From Bog-756 sp963699105 (GTDB lineage Bacteria > Actinomycetota > Acidimicrobiia > Acidimicrobiales > RAAP-2): 64,000 nt of DNA. The notes beneath the pieces are model-generated. The model worked only from the letters and a program-made list of their open reading frames with translations, was not told the DNA's origin and searched no databases. Made by a program: the position numbers and the translations under genes. The stretch's first letter is position 1. Each line of letters starts with the position of its first letter. This document shows positions 18,330 through 27,086 of this stretch, piece by piece. The stretch covers positions 248,001 through 312,000 of the forward strand of contig CAVOTI010000004.1 in assembly GCA_963699105.1 (NCBI GenBank). Direction: 5' to 3'.

Positions 18330-18686
18330 ATGCCCCGTTACCTTTCAATGATCCGCGTCGACGAGCAGAATCCCCCCGATGTGGCCGGCAGTCCCGAGTT
18401 CTCGGAACGCATGGGGGCCCTGTTCGAGGAGATCACCAAGGCCGGAGTCATGCTGGACACGGCCGGGCTCACCCCGACGTCCGAGGGCACTCGGATCACC
18501 TGGACCGGCGGAACGCTCAGCTACATCGACGGGCCCTTCACCGAGAGCAAGGAAGTCGTCGGTGGCTACGCCATTCTTCAGGCCAAGGACAAGGCAGAGG
18601 CGTTGGAGTGGACCAAGCGATTCTTGCAGATTCATCCGGACAGTTGGACCGTCACGGCTGAGCTCCGTGAGATCGCCGAAAGTTGA
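18330..18686 (+). CDS. YCII-related (DGPF) domain protein
   Basis: A 118-residue protein with the YCII fold: MPRYLSMIRVDEQ at the start, GTRITWTGGTLSYIDGPFTE in the centre with the DGPF motif, then VVGGYAILQAKDKAEALEW. DGPF proteins are commonly encoded beside ECF42-type sigma factors in actinobacteria, as is the case here (sigma gene 42 bp downstream). Their biochemical role is not established. The ATG at 18330 is preceded by AGAGGAG at 18318-18324. Confidence 0.88.
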   Translation: MPRYLSMIRVDEQNPPDVAGSPEFSERMGALFEEITKAGVMLDTAGLTPTSEGTRITWTGGTLSYIDGPFTESKEVVGGYAILQAKDKAEALEWTKRFLQIHPDSWTVTAELREIAES

Positions 18687-18728
18687 CCGACTAGCCCTTG
18701 CTCCAACCGGACACGGCTGCTCTGATGG

Positions 18729-19979
18729 GTGGCTGTGACAGCACCGGCCCCGACCGATTCCCTCGAAGCGGTGTTCAGGATCGAGTTTCCGCGCATCGTG
18801 GCCGGCACCGCCCGCATCGTGCTCGACGTGGGAATCGCCGAGGAGATCGCTCAGGACGCCCTGGTGGCGGCGCTGGAGGCGTGGCCGGCCACCGGTGTCC
18901 CGACCAACCCCGGTGCCTGGCTCATGGCCACGGCCAAGCACCGGGCCATCGACCTCGTGCGCCGCAAGGAGACCTACGCCCGCAAACTGGAAGAAGTCGG
19001 TCGCTCGCTGGTGGAGGGGCCGCCGATCGAGCCGGCGGAGGCCGACGATATCGATGACGATCTCCTACGGCTGATCTTCATCGCCTGCCATCCGATACTG
19101 TCACCCGACGCCCGTATCGCCCTCACCTTGCGGCTGATGGGCGGGCTCACGACGAATGAGATCGCCCGCGCATTCTTGGTTTCGGAGCCGACGATTGCCC
19201 AGCGCATCGTCCGGGCCAAGCGTTCGCTGGCCGAGGCCGACGCCGACTTCGAAGTCCCATGCGGTAGCGACCGGACCGCCCGTTTGGCCTCGGTCTTGGA
19301 GGTCATCTATCTCGTGTTCAACGAGGGCTACTCGGCTACGGCCGGCCAGGACCTGATGCGCCCGGGACTGTGCGAGGACGCGCTTCGTCTGGCTCGCGTC
19401 CTCGCCAATCTCATGCCGGCGGAGCCCGAAGCCCACGGGCTCGTGGCCCTCCTGGAATTCCAAGCCTCCCGAATGTCGGCCCGGACGGGCCCGGACGGTG
19501 AGCCGGTGCTGTTGGCCGACCAGGATCGGTCGCGGTGGAACCGGATGCTCATCCGGCGCGGCAACGAGGCACTGGGTCGAGCGGGCAACGGACCGTACTC
19601 GCTCCAGGCGGCGATCGCCGCCTGTCACGTTGGAGCCACCCGCTTCGAGGACACCGACTGGACGAAGATCGCCGCCCTGTATGGCCAGCTGACCGCACTG
19701 ATCCCCTCGCCGGTCATCGAGCTGAACCGGGCCGTGGCCGTGTCGATGGCCGAGGGGCCTGCGGTCGGCTTGACCCTGGTGGACGCCCTGGTGGACGAAC
19801 CGGCTCTCAAGAATTACCACCTGCTGCCCAGCGTCCGGGGCGATCTGCTCGAACGCCTTGGACGGAAGCAGGAGGCCAGTGCAGAGTTCGAGAAGGCTGC
19901 ACTGCTGACCGGCAATGAATGCGAGAGGGAACTGCTCCGGGAAAGGATCGAGTCGTCGACAGTCTCCACCGCCGGCTGA
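18729..19979 (+). CDS. ECF-type RNA polymerase sigma factor with C-terminal extension (ECF42-like)
   Basis: A 416-residue sigma factor. Region 2 is at about 10-80 (FPRIVAGTARIVLDVGIAEE, DALVAALEAWP, PGAWLMATAKHRAIDLVRRK), region 4 at about 110-165 (LTLRLMGGLTTNEIARAF, then TIAQRIVRAKRSL), and the remaining 240 residues form a helical TPR-like extension with FNEGYSA and an ELNRAVAVSMAEGP segment. This layout, together with the YCII/DGPF gene just upstream, matches the ECF42 group, which works without a classical anti-sigma factor. The extension is thought to control activity. The start is GTG 18729. Confidence 0.9.
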   Translation: MAVTAPAPTDSLEAVFRIEFPRIVAGTARIVLDVGIAEEIAQDALVAALEAWPATGVPTNPGAWLMATAKHRAIDLVRRKETYARKLEEVGRSLVEGPPIEPAEADDIDDDLLRLIFIACHPILSPDARIALTLRLMGGLTTNEIARAFLVSEPTIAQRIVRAKRSLAEADADFEVPCGSDRTARLASVLEVIYLVFNEGYSATAGQDLMRPGLCEDALRLARVLANLMPAEPEAHGLVALLEFQASRMSARTGPDGEPVLLADQDRSRWNRMLIRRGNEALGRAGNGPYSLQAAIAACHVGATRFEDTDWTKIAALYGQLTALIPSPVIELNRAVAVSMAEGPAVGLTLVDALVDEPALKNYHLLPSVRGDLLERLGRKQEASAEFEKAALLTGNECERELLRERIESSTVSTAG

Positions 19980-20039
19980 GGACAATCGGCTCGGAGCCGT
20001 TGACTGGCGGCTGAGGGCCCATGCGATGATTGACGGCGC

Positions 20040-21095
20040 ATGAGTGACGCCCTCGCCGATCTGTGGACCTGGTTCGCCGACACCCAGTGCGGTTCGTACT
20101 CGCCGCTCTACGATCGCGTGTGCCGGACGGTGGCCGAGTCCGACGAGGTTCTCGCCATGGTTCGCCCAGCTCCGCCTGAGGCTCACTTGCCGAATGTCCT
20201 GCTGGCCGCGGTGCACTATTTGATCCTTTCGGGACTGGACCATCCCTTGGCCGGTGTCTACGCCGGTGAGTCCGACCGAGATCCCGGCCCACTGTTCGTG
20301 GACGTGTGCCTGACCAACCGCGTGGCCATCGTCGAACTCCTGCGAACGCGTCATACCAACACCAATGAGGTCGGACGGTCGGCGGTGTTGGGACCCGCAC
20401 TGACCGAAGTCGCATCCCACCTCGGCCAACCGGTGGGACTCATCGATGTCGGATGTAGCGCCGGTTTGAACCTCCTGTGCGATGGCTATCGGCTCGATTA
20501 CGGTCCCGCCGGCAGCACTGGTCCTGCTGATTCAGCTATTCGGCTGAAGTGCGAAGTGGTGGGAGGGAATCCCCCGATCGCCGCGCAGCTGCCTCCAGTC
20601 GCCGCCCGCATCGGGCTCGATCGCGACCCAGTGGAACTGAGTGACGATGACTCTGTGCGCTGGCAACTGTCCTGCGTGTGGCCGGACACCGGACGGCTGT
20701 GGCGTACCCGAAGGGCACTCGAGATGGCCCGTGATGCCGAACTGGACATAGTCCGGGGGGACGCGGTCGATGCCATCCCGGATCTACTGGCAACGCTCCC
20801 GGCCGAGTGTGTGCCGGTGGTGGTGACGACATGGGCCCTTGCCTACCTTTCCACTGACCGGCGTATCGACTTTGTGGAGGCGCTCCAGTCATCTGCTGCT
20901 CGTCGTCCGATCGCCTGGATCAGCGGCGAAGCCCCCGGCGTTGTACCCATATTGGCGGACGTCCGTTCACCGGCCGCTGACTTCGGAGTCGAGGCCAGCG
21001 TGTTGGGCCTCGTCACCTTCAGTGGATCCGATTTCGATGCCCGGATACTCGGCTATGTCCACCCTCACGGTCGCTTGCTGGAGTGGACCCGATGA
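20040..21095 (+). CDS. DUF2332 family protein
   Basis: A 351-residue protein matching the actinobacterial DUF2332 family: an N-terminal region with SYSPLYDRVCRTVAES and PNVLLAAVHYLIL, a glycine-rich LIDVGCSAGLNLLCDGYRLD that resembles a SAM-binding loop, and a C-terminal VVVTTWALAYLS and ISGEAPGV. The function is unknown; a methyltransferase-like fold is an inference from the loop. ATG 20040 lies 60 bp after the sigma factor stop, so co-transcription is possible. Confidence 0.85.
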   Translation: MSDALADLWTWFADTQCGSYSPLYDRVCRTVAESDEVLAMVRPAPPEAHLPNVLLAAVHYLILSGLDHPLAGVYAGESDRDPGPLFVDVCLTNRVAIVELLRTRHTNTNEVGRSAVLGPALTEVASHLGQPVGLIDVGCSAGLNLLCDGYRLDYGPAGSTGPADSAIRLKCEVVGGNPPIAAQLPPVAARIGLDRDPVELSDDDSVRWQLSCVWPDTGRLWRTRRALEMARDAELDIVRGDAVDAIPDLLATLPAECVPVVVTTWALAYLSTDRRIDFVEALQSSAARRPIAWISGEAPGVVPILADVRSPAADFGVEASVLGLVTFSGSDFDARILGYVHPHGRLLEWTR

Positions 21096-21305
21096 CAAGC
21101 CCGCGCATTCTCTCTACTGGCCCACAGGCAAGCTGTATGAGAGAACCACGTTCCCAACCGTGGCTTCGGGCGCTCGGGGGACCCCGGCAGGTGACGGCCA
21201 GTGGCCCGGTGGGCTTCGGCCAGCTCGAACTGTCGCTCGCCGGCCTGGCCTGAGCAACTGTGGTCGTGGCTCACAGGCGGGTCCCCCACCGGTAGAGTCG
21301 GACCG

Positions 21306-22181
21306 ATGATCGAGCGGGCGGCGTTCGGGCGGACCGGGCATCTGAGCAGCCGCGTGATCTTCGGCGCCGCCGCGCTGGGCACCACCACCCAGGAGCGTGC
21401 CGATCAGGTGCTGCCGCTGCTGCGAGAGCTCGGCGTGAACCATCTGGACACCGCGTCAGCCTATGGCGACTCGGAGCTGCGCCTGGCCCCGTGGCTGGCC
21501 GCCCATCGTCGTGAGTTCTTCGTGGCCACCAAGACCGGCGAACGCCGCGGGCCGGCAGCCCGGGCCAGTCTCGAACGCTCCCTCGATCGGCTCGGCGTCG
21601 ACCACGTCGACCTCGTGCAGCTGCACAACCTGGTCGAGCCCGACGAGTGGCAGGTCGCCCACGCCGAGGGCGGTGCCGTCGAGGCTCTGGCCCACGCTCG
21701 CGACGAGGGACTCACTCGCTTCATCGGCGTCACCGGCCACGGGCTGCGCATCGCCGCCATGCACCGGCGGAGCCTCGAGCGCTTCGACTTCGACTCGGTG
21801 CTCCTGCCCTACAACGCTGTTCTCCTGGCCAATCCGGCCTACCGTGCCGAGGTCGAGGCCCTCCTAGAGACGTGCACGGAGCGCGGCGTGGCCGTGCAGG
21901 CCATCAAGGCGGTGGCCCGACGGCGGTGGCCTGGGGACTACCAGGGCCCGCGTTTCAGCTGGTACGAGCCGCTGCCCGACGGCGAGGAGCTGCGGCGGGC
22001 CGTGGCCTTCGTGCTGTCACAGCCCCAGCTGTTCCTGAGCAGCTCGAGTGACCTGGGCCTGCTGCGCCCGACCCTGGAAGCTGTCGACGCCCCGGCGCCC
22101 ACCTCCGAGGAGATCGCACGAGACCTCGGCGTCCTCGACGTCCAGCCCCTGTTCGACGGCGCAGCCCTCGACCGCATCTGA
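21306..22181 (+). CDS. Aldo/keto reductase family protein
   Basis: A 291-residue NADPH-dependent oxidoreductase with an AKR barrel. Catalytic residues are visible: Asp and Tyr in VNHLDTASAYGDSE, Lys in VATKTGER, and His in LVQLHNL. A later IGVTGHGL and the AFVLSQPQLFLSSSS segment fit the cofactor-binding end. It is shorter than typical AKRs (about 320), with a compact C-terminus, as in many actinobacterial members. The substrate cannot be inferred. The start at ATG 21306 matches the family N-terminus. Confidence 0.88.
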   Translation: MIERAAFGRTGHLSSRVIFGAAALGTTTQERADQVLPLLRELGVNHLDTASAYGDSELRLAPWLAAHRREFFVATKTGERRGPAARASLERSLDRLGVDHVDLVQLHNLVEPDEWQVAHAEGGAVEALAHARDEGLTRFIGVTGHGLRIAAMHRRSLERFDFDSVLLPYNAVLLANPAYRAEVEALLETCTERGVAVQAIKAVARRRWPGDYQGPRFSWYEPLPDGEELRRAVAFVLSQPQLFLSSSSDLGLLRPTLEAVDAPAPTSEEIARDLGVLDVQPLFDGAALDRI

Positions 22182-22501
22182 CTCAAGCCTGGTATATCTC
22201 GGGGCGAGAACCCCGCTCCGGGGAGCGGCCCAGTCCAGACGCCATCCGGATCGGGCCGGGGGACGTGCAGCAGCGGGCAGTGTCGTAGCCACCGGACCCG
22301 AGAGGTACCTGTTCTGGTGGACACGGTAGGGACGGCTTGTGCCTTCAGTCACAAGGTGGAGGACGACGTAGTCGTGTGTGAGAGACGGTGGACGACGAGC
22401 CGTGGAACATGGGGGATTCTCTGGACGCAGGAAACGGTCGGTCATGTCAGCGTTCGCTTTGCGAGGGACACGCTGACACACGTTTACCAAGGGGGTAACC
22501 C
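22182..22501. other. Intergenic region before small secreted peptide gene
   Basis: 320 bp. Contains the hairpin at 22213-22228 near its left end and presumably the promoter of the peptide gene at its right end. No other feature was recognised. Confidence 0.4.
22213..22228 (+). terminator. Possible terminator hairpin after the aldo/keto reductase gene
   Basis: Perfect 7-bp arms CCGCTCC and GGAGCGG with a GG loop, about 30 bp after the stop codon, and preceded by a second small GGGG/CCCC pairing at 22201-22214. There is no T-tract, so intrinsic termination is not certain. Confidence 0.35.
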
Positions 22502-22675
22502 ATGATCAAGTCCATCGTCAGATCCGTTGTCGTCTTGTCGCTGGCGGCGGGAGGGCTAATCGCCCTCACTGCCGTGCCGGCGTCTGCAGTTCCTTTGACA
22601 CGCCAGAACTGGGATCGTATGTTCTCCACTGCTGCCTGCAGTGCCGCTCCATTGGAGCTGGCTCCAGCGTTCTAG
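22502..22675 (+). CDS. Small secreted peptide (57 residues)
   Basis: A short gene with a textbook signal peptide: MIKSIVRSVVVLSLAAGG, then LIALTAVPASA with an AxA-type cleavage site at about residue 29, leaving a mature peptide of about 28 residues (VPLTRQNWDRMFS... with one cysteine). The ATG at 22502 follows AAGGGGG. It ends 13 bp before the start of a secreted alpha/beta hydrolase, so the two probably form one transcript. The mature part matches nothing I recognise. It could be a secreted accessory, inhibitor or signalling peptide, or the truncated start of a larger secreted protein. Confidence 0.6.
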   Translation: MIKSIVRSVVVLSLAAGGLIALTAVPASAVPLTRQNWDRMFSTAACSAAPLELAPAF

Positions 22676-22688
22676 CAAAGGGGGAGAC

Positions 22689-24182
22689 GTGCGGAAGCCT
22701 GTCTTGCGCCGGAAGCGCAGTGGCGCTTTGAGCCTGGCAGTCGGCCTCAGCTGCTTGGCCGTCGTCGCCCTCAGTGTGTGCAGTTACGGAGCGCCGGCAG
22801 CCTACGGAGCTCCGTCAGCACCGGCCAGCAGAACGTCGCTCGGCGTGTCGTGGATGCCGGGCTACCACGCTCCCGGGACTCCGGCCAAGTACGACGTGGT
22901 CGGCGTCATCAGGGTGGGACCGAGCAAAGCGAAGAATGTCTTGGTCCTGGAACCAGGTACCTCGGCCGCTGCGGCCTATTTCGTTCCCCTTGCCGAATGG
23001 ATCGTGGCCAACGAAAAGGGTTGGCAGGTCTGGGCTGTTCAGCGTCGGGAGAATCTTCTCGAGGATCAGTCCGAGCTGAACCTCTACAAGGAGCACGAAG
23101 TCACGGCCACCCAGCTCTTCGATTACTACCTCGGGTACATCACCAACTCGGGCATCACCGACCATTTCCAGCCGATTGCCAACTCGAGTGTCGAGTACGC
23201 GTCGCAGTGGGGCATGAACGTGGCCGTTCAGGACCTGCGCCGCGTCATCGTGGCCGCCAAGAGGCTCGGAGGCAAGGTGGTGCTCGGCGGGCATTCCCTT
23301 GGTGGGTCGATCGTCACCGCCTACGCGACGTGGGACTTCCATGGGAGGCCCGGGGCTGACGGCCTCTCTGGCCTGGTGTACATCGACGGCGGAAGCAGCC
23401 CGACACCGGTGAGCAGCTCTGAGGCAACCGACGAGCTCGACACACTCGAGGCTCCGGGGGCCGACCCGTGGTTGTCGTTCGGAGGCATCGCCGCACCCTA
23501 TGCCGGGCTGTTCGTGGCCACGGGCGCGGCCTCAGCTCTCTACGACCCCGACGCCCAATCTTTGGGCGAGTCTTCGGGGCTTCTGCCCTCCTACCTGGTG
23601 CCATCGGTGACGGTCAGCAATGTCGCCCAGTTCGGGTACGCGTTGAACGTTGGGACATCCCCGGCGGGCTTGGCCGCCGCCCAGGCCCATCTCGGTGCGG
23701 GAATCAGGCCGCACGGGGCGGTCCGTGGTTGGGACGGCGCGGGGGCGCTCACCCCGATCAGGCGCTTTGCCGAGATGTTCACCGGGGCGAACGTCCAAGG
23801 CGCCAACGGCAGTGAGTGGTACTTCCCTCAGCGCCTCACCGACGACACCGGAGCAGTGGGGAACGGCATCGCCAACCCGGCCCAGAGAATCTTGGATGTG
23901 AACTCGACGATGGGGGACGATTTGCCGACAGGCCTCAAGATCTACGCCTTTTGCACGAGCCTCGGCGGTACCGGCGTCCTCACAGCCGCCCAGGCATTGG
24001 CCACCCAGTCACGCATACCGGCTTCCAATCTCACCCTGGTGAATGCGTCCGGCACCTCGTCCAGTGATCCGGCAGTAGTGAATGAACCGGATACATACGC
24101 CCACAATGATCCAGCCGGTGCCTACCCGGACAACTTCTTCTTCGACAACCTCGAGATCTTCCTGGGTTCGCTCTCCCGTTAG
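22689..24182 (+). CDS. Secreted alpha/beta hydrolase
   Basis: A 497-residue exported protein. The N-terminus has a basic run (RKPVLRRKRSG) and a hydrophobic helix ending near SYGAPAAYGA, a signal peptide or anchor. The catalytic domain begins around residue 70 (KNVLVLEPGTSAAAAYF) and has the nucleophile elbow LGGHSLGGS at about residue 203. Late acids and histidine (YAHNDPAGAYPDNFFFDNLE) may complete the triad. It resembles exported esterase/lipase-type hydrolases. The GTG start at 22689 lies just after AAAGGGGGAG and 13 bp after the small secreted peptide gene. Confidence 0.8.
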   Translation: MRKPVLRRKRSGALSLAVGLSCLAVVALSVCSYGAPAAYGAPSAPASRTSLGVSWMPGYHAPGTPAKYDVVGVIRVGPSKAKNVLVLEPGTSAAAAYFVPLAEWIVANEKGWQVWAVQRRENLLEDQSELNLYKEHEVTATQLFDYYLGYITNSGITDHFQPIANSSVEYASQWGMNVAVQDLRRVIVAAKRLGGKVVLGGHSLGGSIVTAYATWDFHGRPGADGLSGLVYIDGGSSPTPVSSSEATDELDTLEAPGADPWLSFGGIAAPYAGLFVATGAASALYDPDAQSLGESSGLLPSYLVPSVTVSNVAQFGYALNVGTSPAGLAAAQAHLGAGIRPHGAVRGWDGAGALTPIRRFAEMFTGANVQGANGSEWYFPQRLTDDTGAVGNGIANPAQRILDVNSTMGDDLPTGLKIYAFCTSLGGTGVLTAAQALATQSRIPASNLTLVNASGTSSSDPAVVNEPDTYAHNDPAGAYPDNFFFDNLEIFLGSLSR

Positions 24183-24243
24183 GACCCGGAGGGAGCGTAC
24201 TGACGAGATCAGGATCTCTCGTGACCACGCCCGAAGAACGTCA

Positions 24244-24513
24244 CTATCCGCCCCGAATGGCGGCTACCACCTGGCTGGGGGCCGGGTTGACGATGGGATG
24301 CCCGTCCACTACGACGGTAGGGACCGTCTCGTTGCCGTCGGCCACCGACCGGACGAAGGCGGCTGCCTCGGGGTCCGCCCAGATGTTGACCCGGTGAACC
24401 GAGAGACGGTGCCACCACAAGACCAGGCGCAGCCGAAGGCAGAATACGCAGCCCGGTCGCCAATACAGCGTGACCTTCGGACCGGCGCGGGTTGGCTCAG
24501 CGGGACCATTCAC
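24244..24513 (-). CDS. Glutaredoxin-like protein (mycoredoxin type)
   Basis: An 89-residue protein with the glutaredoxin fold: KVTLYWRPGCVFCLRLR carrying the CxxC active site (C-V-F-C), a central VNIWADPEAAAFVRSVADGN and the TVPTVVVDG cis-proline motif. Mycoredoxins reduce mixed disulfides with mycothiol in actinobacteria, which fits the lineage. The start is GTG at 24513. It stands alone, convergent with the hydrolase gene, with its 5' side facing the LLM oxidoreductase 3' end. Confidence 0.87.
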   Translation of the reverse strand: MNGPAEPTRAGPKVTLYWRPGCVFCLRLRLVLWWHRLSVHRVNIWADPEAAAFVRSVADGNETVPTVVVDGHPIVNPAPSQVVAAIRGG

Positions 24514-24729
24514 CGGAACAAGTCAACCACGATCTGCGGCATTACCCGAAGGGAGCCGAACAAACTTTCCCGTGGACGACCATTGAAGTTCCCCAGATGG
24601 AAAGGGGTTCCTGGGGAGTCCATCAGTTGCCCCCCGACGAGCTACAGGATCCGGATTGTCCGGTCGACAGACCCAAGTCGGCATGACGGAGAAGGGTTCA
24701 CAAGCACAGAAGTCCGAACTGATGGCGTA

Positions 24730-24748
24730 CTCAGCTCAATGAGGTGAG
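24730..24748. repeat. Hairpin repeat copy 1 (CTCAGC-N7-GGTGAG)
   Basis: One-mismatch member of the CTCAGC-N7-GCTGAG family. Here it also sits inside a larger 8-bp palindrome CGTACTCA/TGAGTACG (24726-24752). It lies 32 bp past the stop of the reverse-strand LLM gene and could serve as its 3' hairpin. Confidence 0.6.
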
Positions 24749-24779
24749 TACGGCGCCTGGGCATCATCTCTCATGATTT

Positions 24780-25760
24780 TCAGCCATTGACCGCCCTTGC
24801 CAGGGCACTACCCAGGAGGGCCACCCGACCGTCGATGTGGCAGTTGGCCGGAGCGTTGACGGTGAATCCGTCGACGCCGTCGATGCGACGCTCGGCAAAG
24901 ATCTGACTGACCTCGTCAGGATCGCCCATGACGATCATCGAGCGAATCAGTTCGGCTTCCTCGGCACCCAGCGCCGCCAGGTCGATACCCCGATCAGAAA
25001 GAAACCGATCGGCCTCGGCCACAGCCTGGTCATGGGTCGGGGCCACACAAGCATTGGCCTGCACGGAAACGGTGATTTCCGAGCGATCCCGCCCCAGCCT
25101 GTCGCAGTGCTCAGCGAGGACTTCGAGCTTGCGAGGCACCTCATCGGGTGCACAGATCAGATTGGACTCGTCGGCGTACTGGGCCACCATGCGCAACGTC
25201 TTCTTCTCCCCGGCTCCGCCGATCAGCAGAGGAATCCGGGAGATCGGAGCCGGGGAGTTGATGGCGTCGTTCACCCGGTACCAGCGACCCTCGAACGTCG
25301 GTCGTTCACCGGCCAACATGGCCTTGACGATTCGGATCGACTCTTCGAGCTTCTCGAACCGCTGGGTGAAGGTCCCGAACTCGAAGCCCAGGCTGTCGTG
25401 TTCGAGCTCGAACCAGCCCGCTCCGATGGCCAGCTGAGCCCGTCCCCCGGAAACGTGGTCGAGCGTGGTGACTTCCTTGGCCAGCAGGGCCGGGTTCCGA
25501 TATGTGTTTCCGGTCACAAGGGCCGACAGCCGGACCCGATCCGTATGTTGGGCTAGAGCGGCCAGCAGCGTGTAGCACTCGAGCATCGCGTTCTCCGGCG
25601 GACCGAGCATGGGGAGCTGGTAAAAGTGGTCCATCACCAGAACGGTGTCGAATCCGGCTCCCTCGGCCTCGCGGGCCTGGCGCACGACGGCGGGGAAGAT
25701 GCCGGCCACCGGGGTTTCGGGATAGGTGAAGTTCGGAATCTGGTAACCGATACGGGTCAT
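24780..25760 (-). CDS. LLM class (F420-dependent type) oxidoreductase
   Basis: A 326-residue luciferase-like monooxygenase-family protein. Family marks are the N-terminal strand IGYQIPNFTYPET, AREAEGAGFDTVLVMDHFYQ, RVRLSALVTGNTYRNPALLA, the strongly conserved DHVSGGRAQLAIGAGWFELEH, and IPLLIGGAGEKKTLRMVAQY. This subgroup in actinobacteria uses reduced F420 to act on unknown small molecules. The catalytic role here is inferred from the family only. Start ATG at 25760. It is divergent from the two-module VOC gene at 26158. Confidence 0.9.
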   Translation of the reverse strand: MTRIGYQIPNFTYPETPVAGIFPAVVRQAREAEGAGFDTVLVMDHFYQLPMLGPPENAMLECYTLLAALAQHTDRVRLSALVTGNTYRNPALLAKEVTTLDHVSGGRAQLAIGAGWFELEHDSLGFEFGTFTQRFEKLEESIRIVKAMLAGERPTFEGRWYRVNDAINSPAPISRIPLLIGGAGEKKTLRMVAQYADESNLICAPDEVPRKLEVLAEHCDRLGRDRSEITVSVQANACVAPTHDQAVAEADRFLSDRGIDLAALGAEEAELIRSMIVMGDPDEVSQIFAERRIDGVDGFTVNAPANCHIDGRVALLGSALARAVNG

Positions 25761-25893
25761 GTCAGTACCCTATCGGTCCTCTGATCGACCGATCCGACGG
25801 CGAGCTGGCGAGCCGGTTCGGCGAATCCAGTGAGCATTCGCCGACCAAACCGTGAAGAGGGCGGTGGATGTCGGCCCCAAGGCGATTACAGAG

Positions 25894-25912
25894 CTCAGCT
25901 TCAGAGGCTGAG
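25894..25912. repeat. Hairpin repeat copy 2 (CTCAGC-N7-GCTGAG)
   Basis: Perfect 6-bp arms with loop TTCAGAG (7 nt). Paired with copy 3 starting 35 bp to the right. Confidence 0.75.
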
Positions 25913-25928
25913 GATGGACTGGTCGGTT

Positions 25929-25947
25929 CCCAGCTCTCAAGGCTGAG
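25929..25947. repeat. Hairpin repeat copy 3 (CCCAGC-N7-GCTGAG)
   Basis: One mismatch in the arms, loop TCTCAAG (7 nt). Forms a close pair with copy 2. Confidence 0.6.
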
Positions 25948-26157
25948 GCGAGCGGGGCGCCCTTGTGACCACTACCGCCAAATGGACCGGCCACCTGAGC
26001 AAGGGCACGACGAGCTCTCGGTCGTCCCGAAGCGAGTGATGGGAGGTCGGTCGAAAAACAGGTCGCCCGAGCCACCGGCCCCGCGAAAACCCGGCGTCAG
26101 GGTCGCTAAGCTGCGTTTGATCGGGGGGTAAGCGACGGCCAACGTGAGGAGATTCAC

Positions 26158-26925
26158 ATGCCAGAGTTCACCTCTTACAACGCCGGGACCCCGTCTTGGG
26201 TCGACCATGCAGCCAAGGACCTCGAAGCCTCCAACTCCTTCTACGGGGCTCTCTTCGGCTGGGAAGCCGAAGATCAGGGCGAGGACATGGGTCATTACAA
26301 CCTCATGCGCAAGGGAGGAAAGACGGTCGCAGGGAACATGAAGGTCATGGCTGAGGGCCAGCCCAGTGCATGGGTCACCTACGTCTCCGTCGACGACGCT
26401 GACGCAACGGTCGACATAGCCAAGAAGGCGGGGGCAACGGTGTTCGTCGAGCCGATGGACGTCGCCGACATTGGGCGTATGGCCGTGTTCGCAGATCCCG
26501 AGGGTGCGGCGATCGGTGTCTGGCAGCCGAAGACTTTCAACGGAGCGGAGCTGGCCAACGAAGCCGGGGCCTTCGCCTGGAACGAGCTGAACACCCGAGA
26601 TCTCGCCGCCGCCAGAGCGTTCTACCCAGAGGTGTTCGGGTGGAGCCCCAACGATCTCGACATGGGGGACATGAGTTACACCGAGTGGAAGCTCGGCGAC
26701 AGGTCAATAGCAGGAATGATGATGATGCCAGCTATGGCGCCGGCGGAGATTCCGGCTCACTGGCTCGTCTACTTCGGCGTCGACGACACCGATGCTTCGG
26801 TGGCCAAGGCCACCGAGTTCGGGGCGACCACGCTCGTCCCCCCGACCGACATTGCTCCCGGGCGGTTTGCCGTTCTGGCTGATCCCGACGGAGCTGCATT
26901 CGCTGTGATCAAGATGCAATCGTGA
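26158..26925 (+). CDS. Two-module VOC family protein
   Basis: A 255-residue protein with two VOC modules: the first at about 8-120 (PSWVDHAAKDLEASNSFYGA, LFGWEAED, ending FADPEGAAIGVWQPK) and the second at about 135-253 (FAWNELNTRDLAAARAFYPE, VFGWSPND, ending LADPDGAAFAVIKM). This arrangement is common in actinobacterial glyoxalase-like proteins, some of which act as hydroxylases in antibiotic biosynthesis. The substrate is unknown. ATG 26158 is preceded by GAGGAGA at good distance. Confidence 0.88.
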   Translation: MPEFTSYNAGTPSWVDHAAKDLEASNSFYGALFGWEAEDQGEDMGHYNLMRKGGKTVAGNMKVMAEGQPSAWVTYVSVDDADATVDIAKKAGATVFVEPMDVADIGRMAVFADPEGAAIGVWQPKTFNGAELANEAGAFAWNELNTRDLAAARAFYPEVFGWSPNDLDMGDMSYTEWKLGDRSIAGMMMMPAMAPAEIPAHWLVYFGVDDTDASVAKATEFGATTLVPPTDIAPGRFAVLADPDGAAFAVIKMQS

Positions 26926-27086
26926 TGACGAGCTGACCTGGGAGCCAGGCGCTCCGATCAGGAGGCCCACTTCGACGGGGCGGTTACGGCTCCGGCCCAT
27001 CCCCCGGCGAGGTACAACGTGCCGGCGCCTCGAGCCAGATCGGGATCACGTCGGTTGAGATCGATTGACACAGACAGGAACTGCCG

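Larger units (their letters stand above)
25761..26157. other. Intergenic region with two hairpin repeats
   Basis: Between the divergent LLM and VOC genes. It carries two members of the CTCAGC-N7-GCTGAG family 35 bp apart, otherwise no gene. Confidence 0.5.

Noticed and set aside
19101..20429. Long reverse frame opposite the sigma factor
   Set aside because: Shadow of the sigma factor and DUF2332 genes, with no family content.
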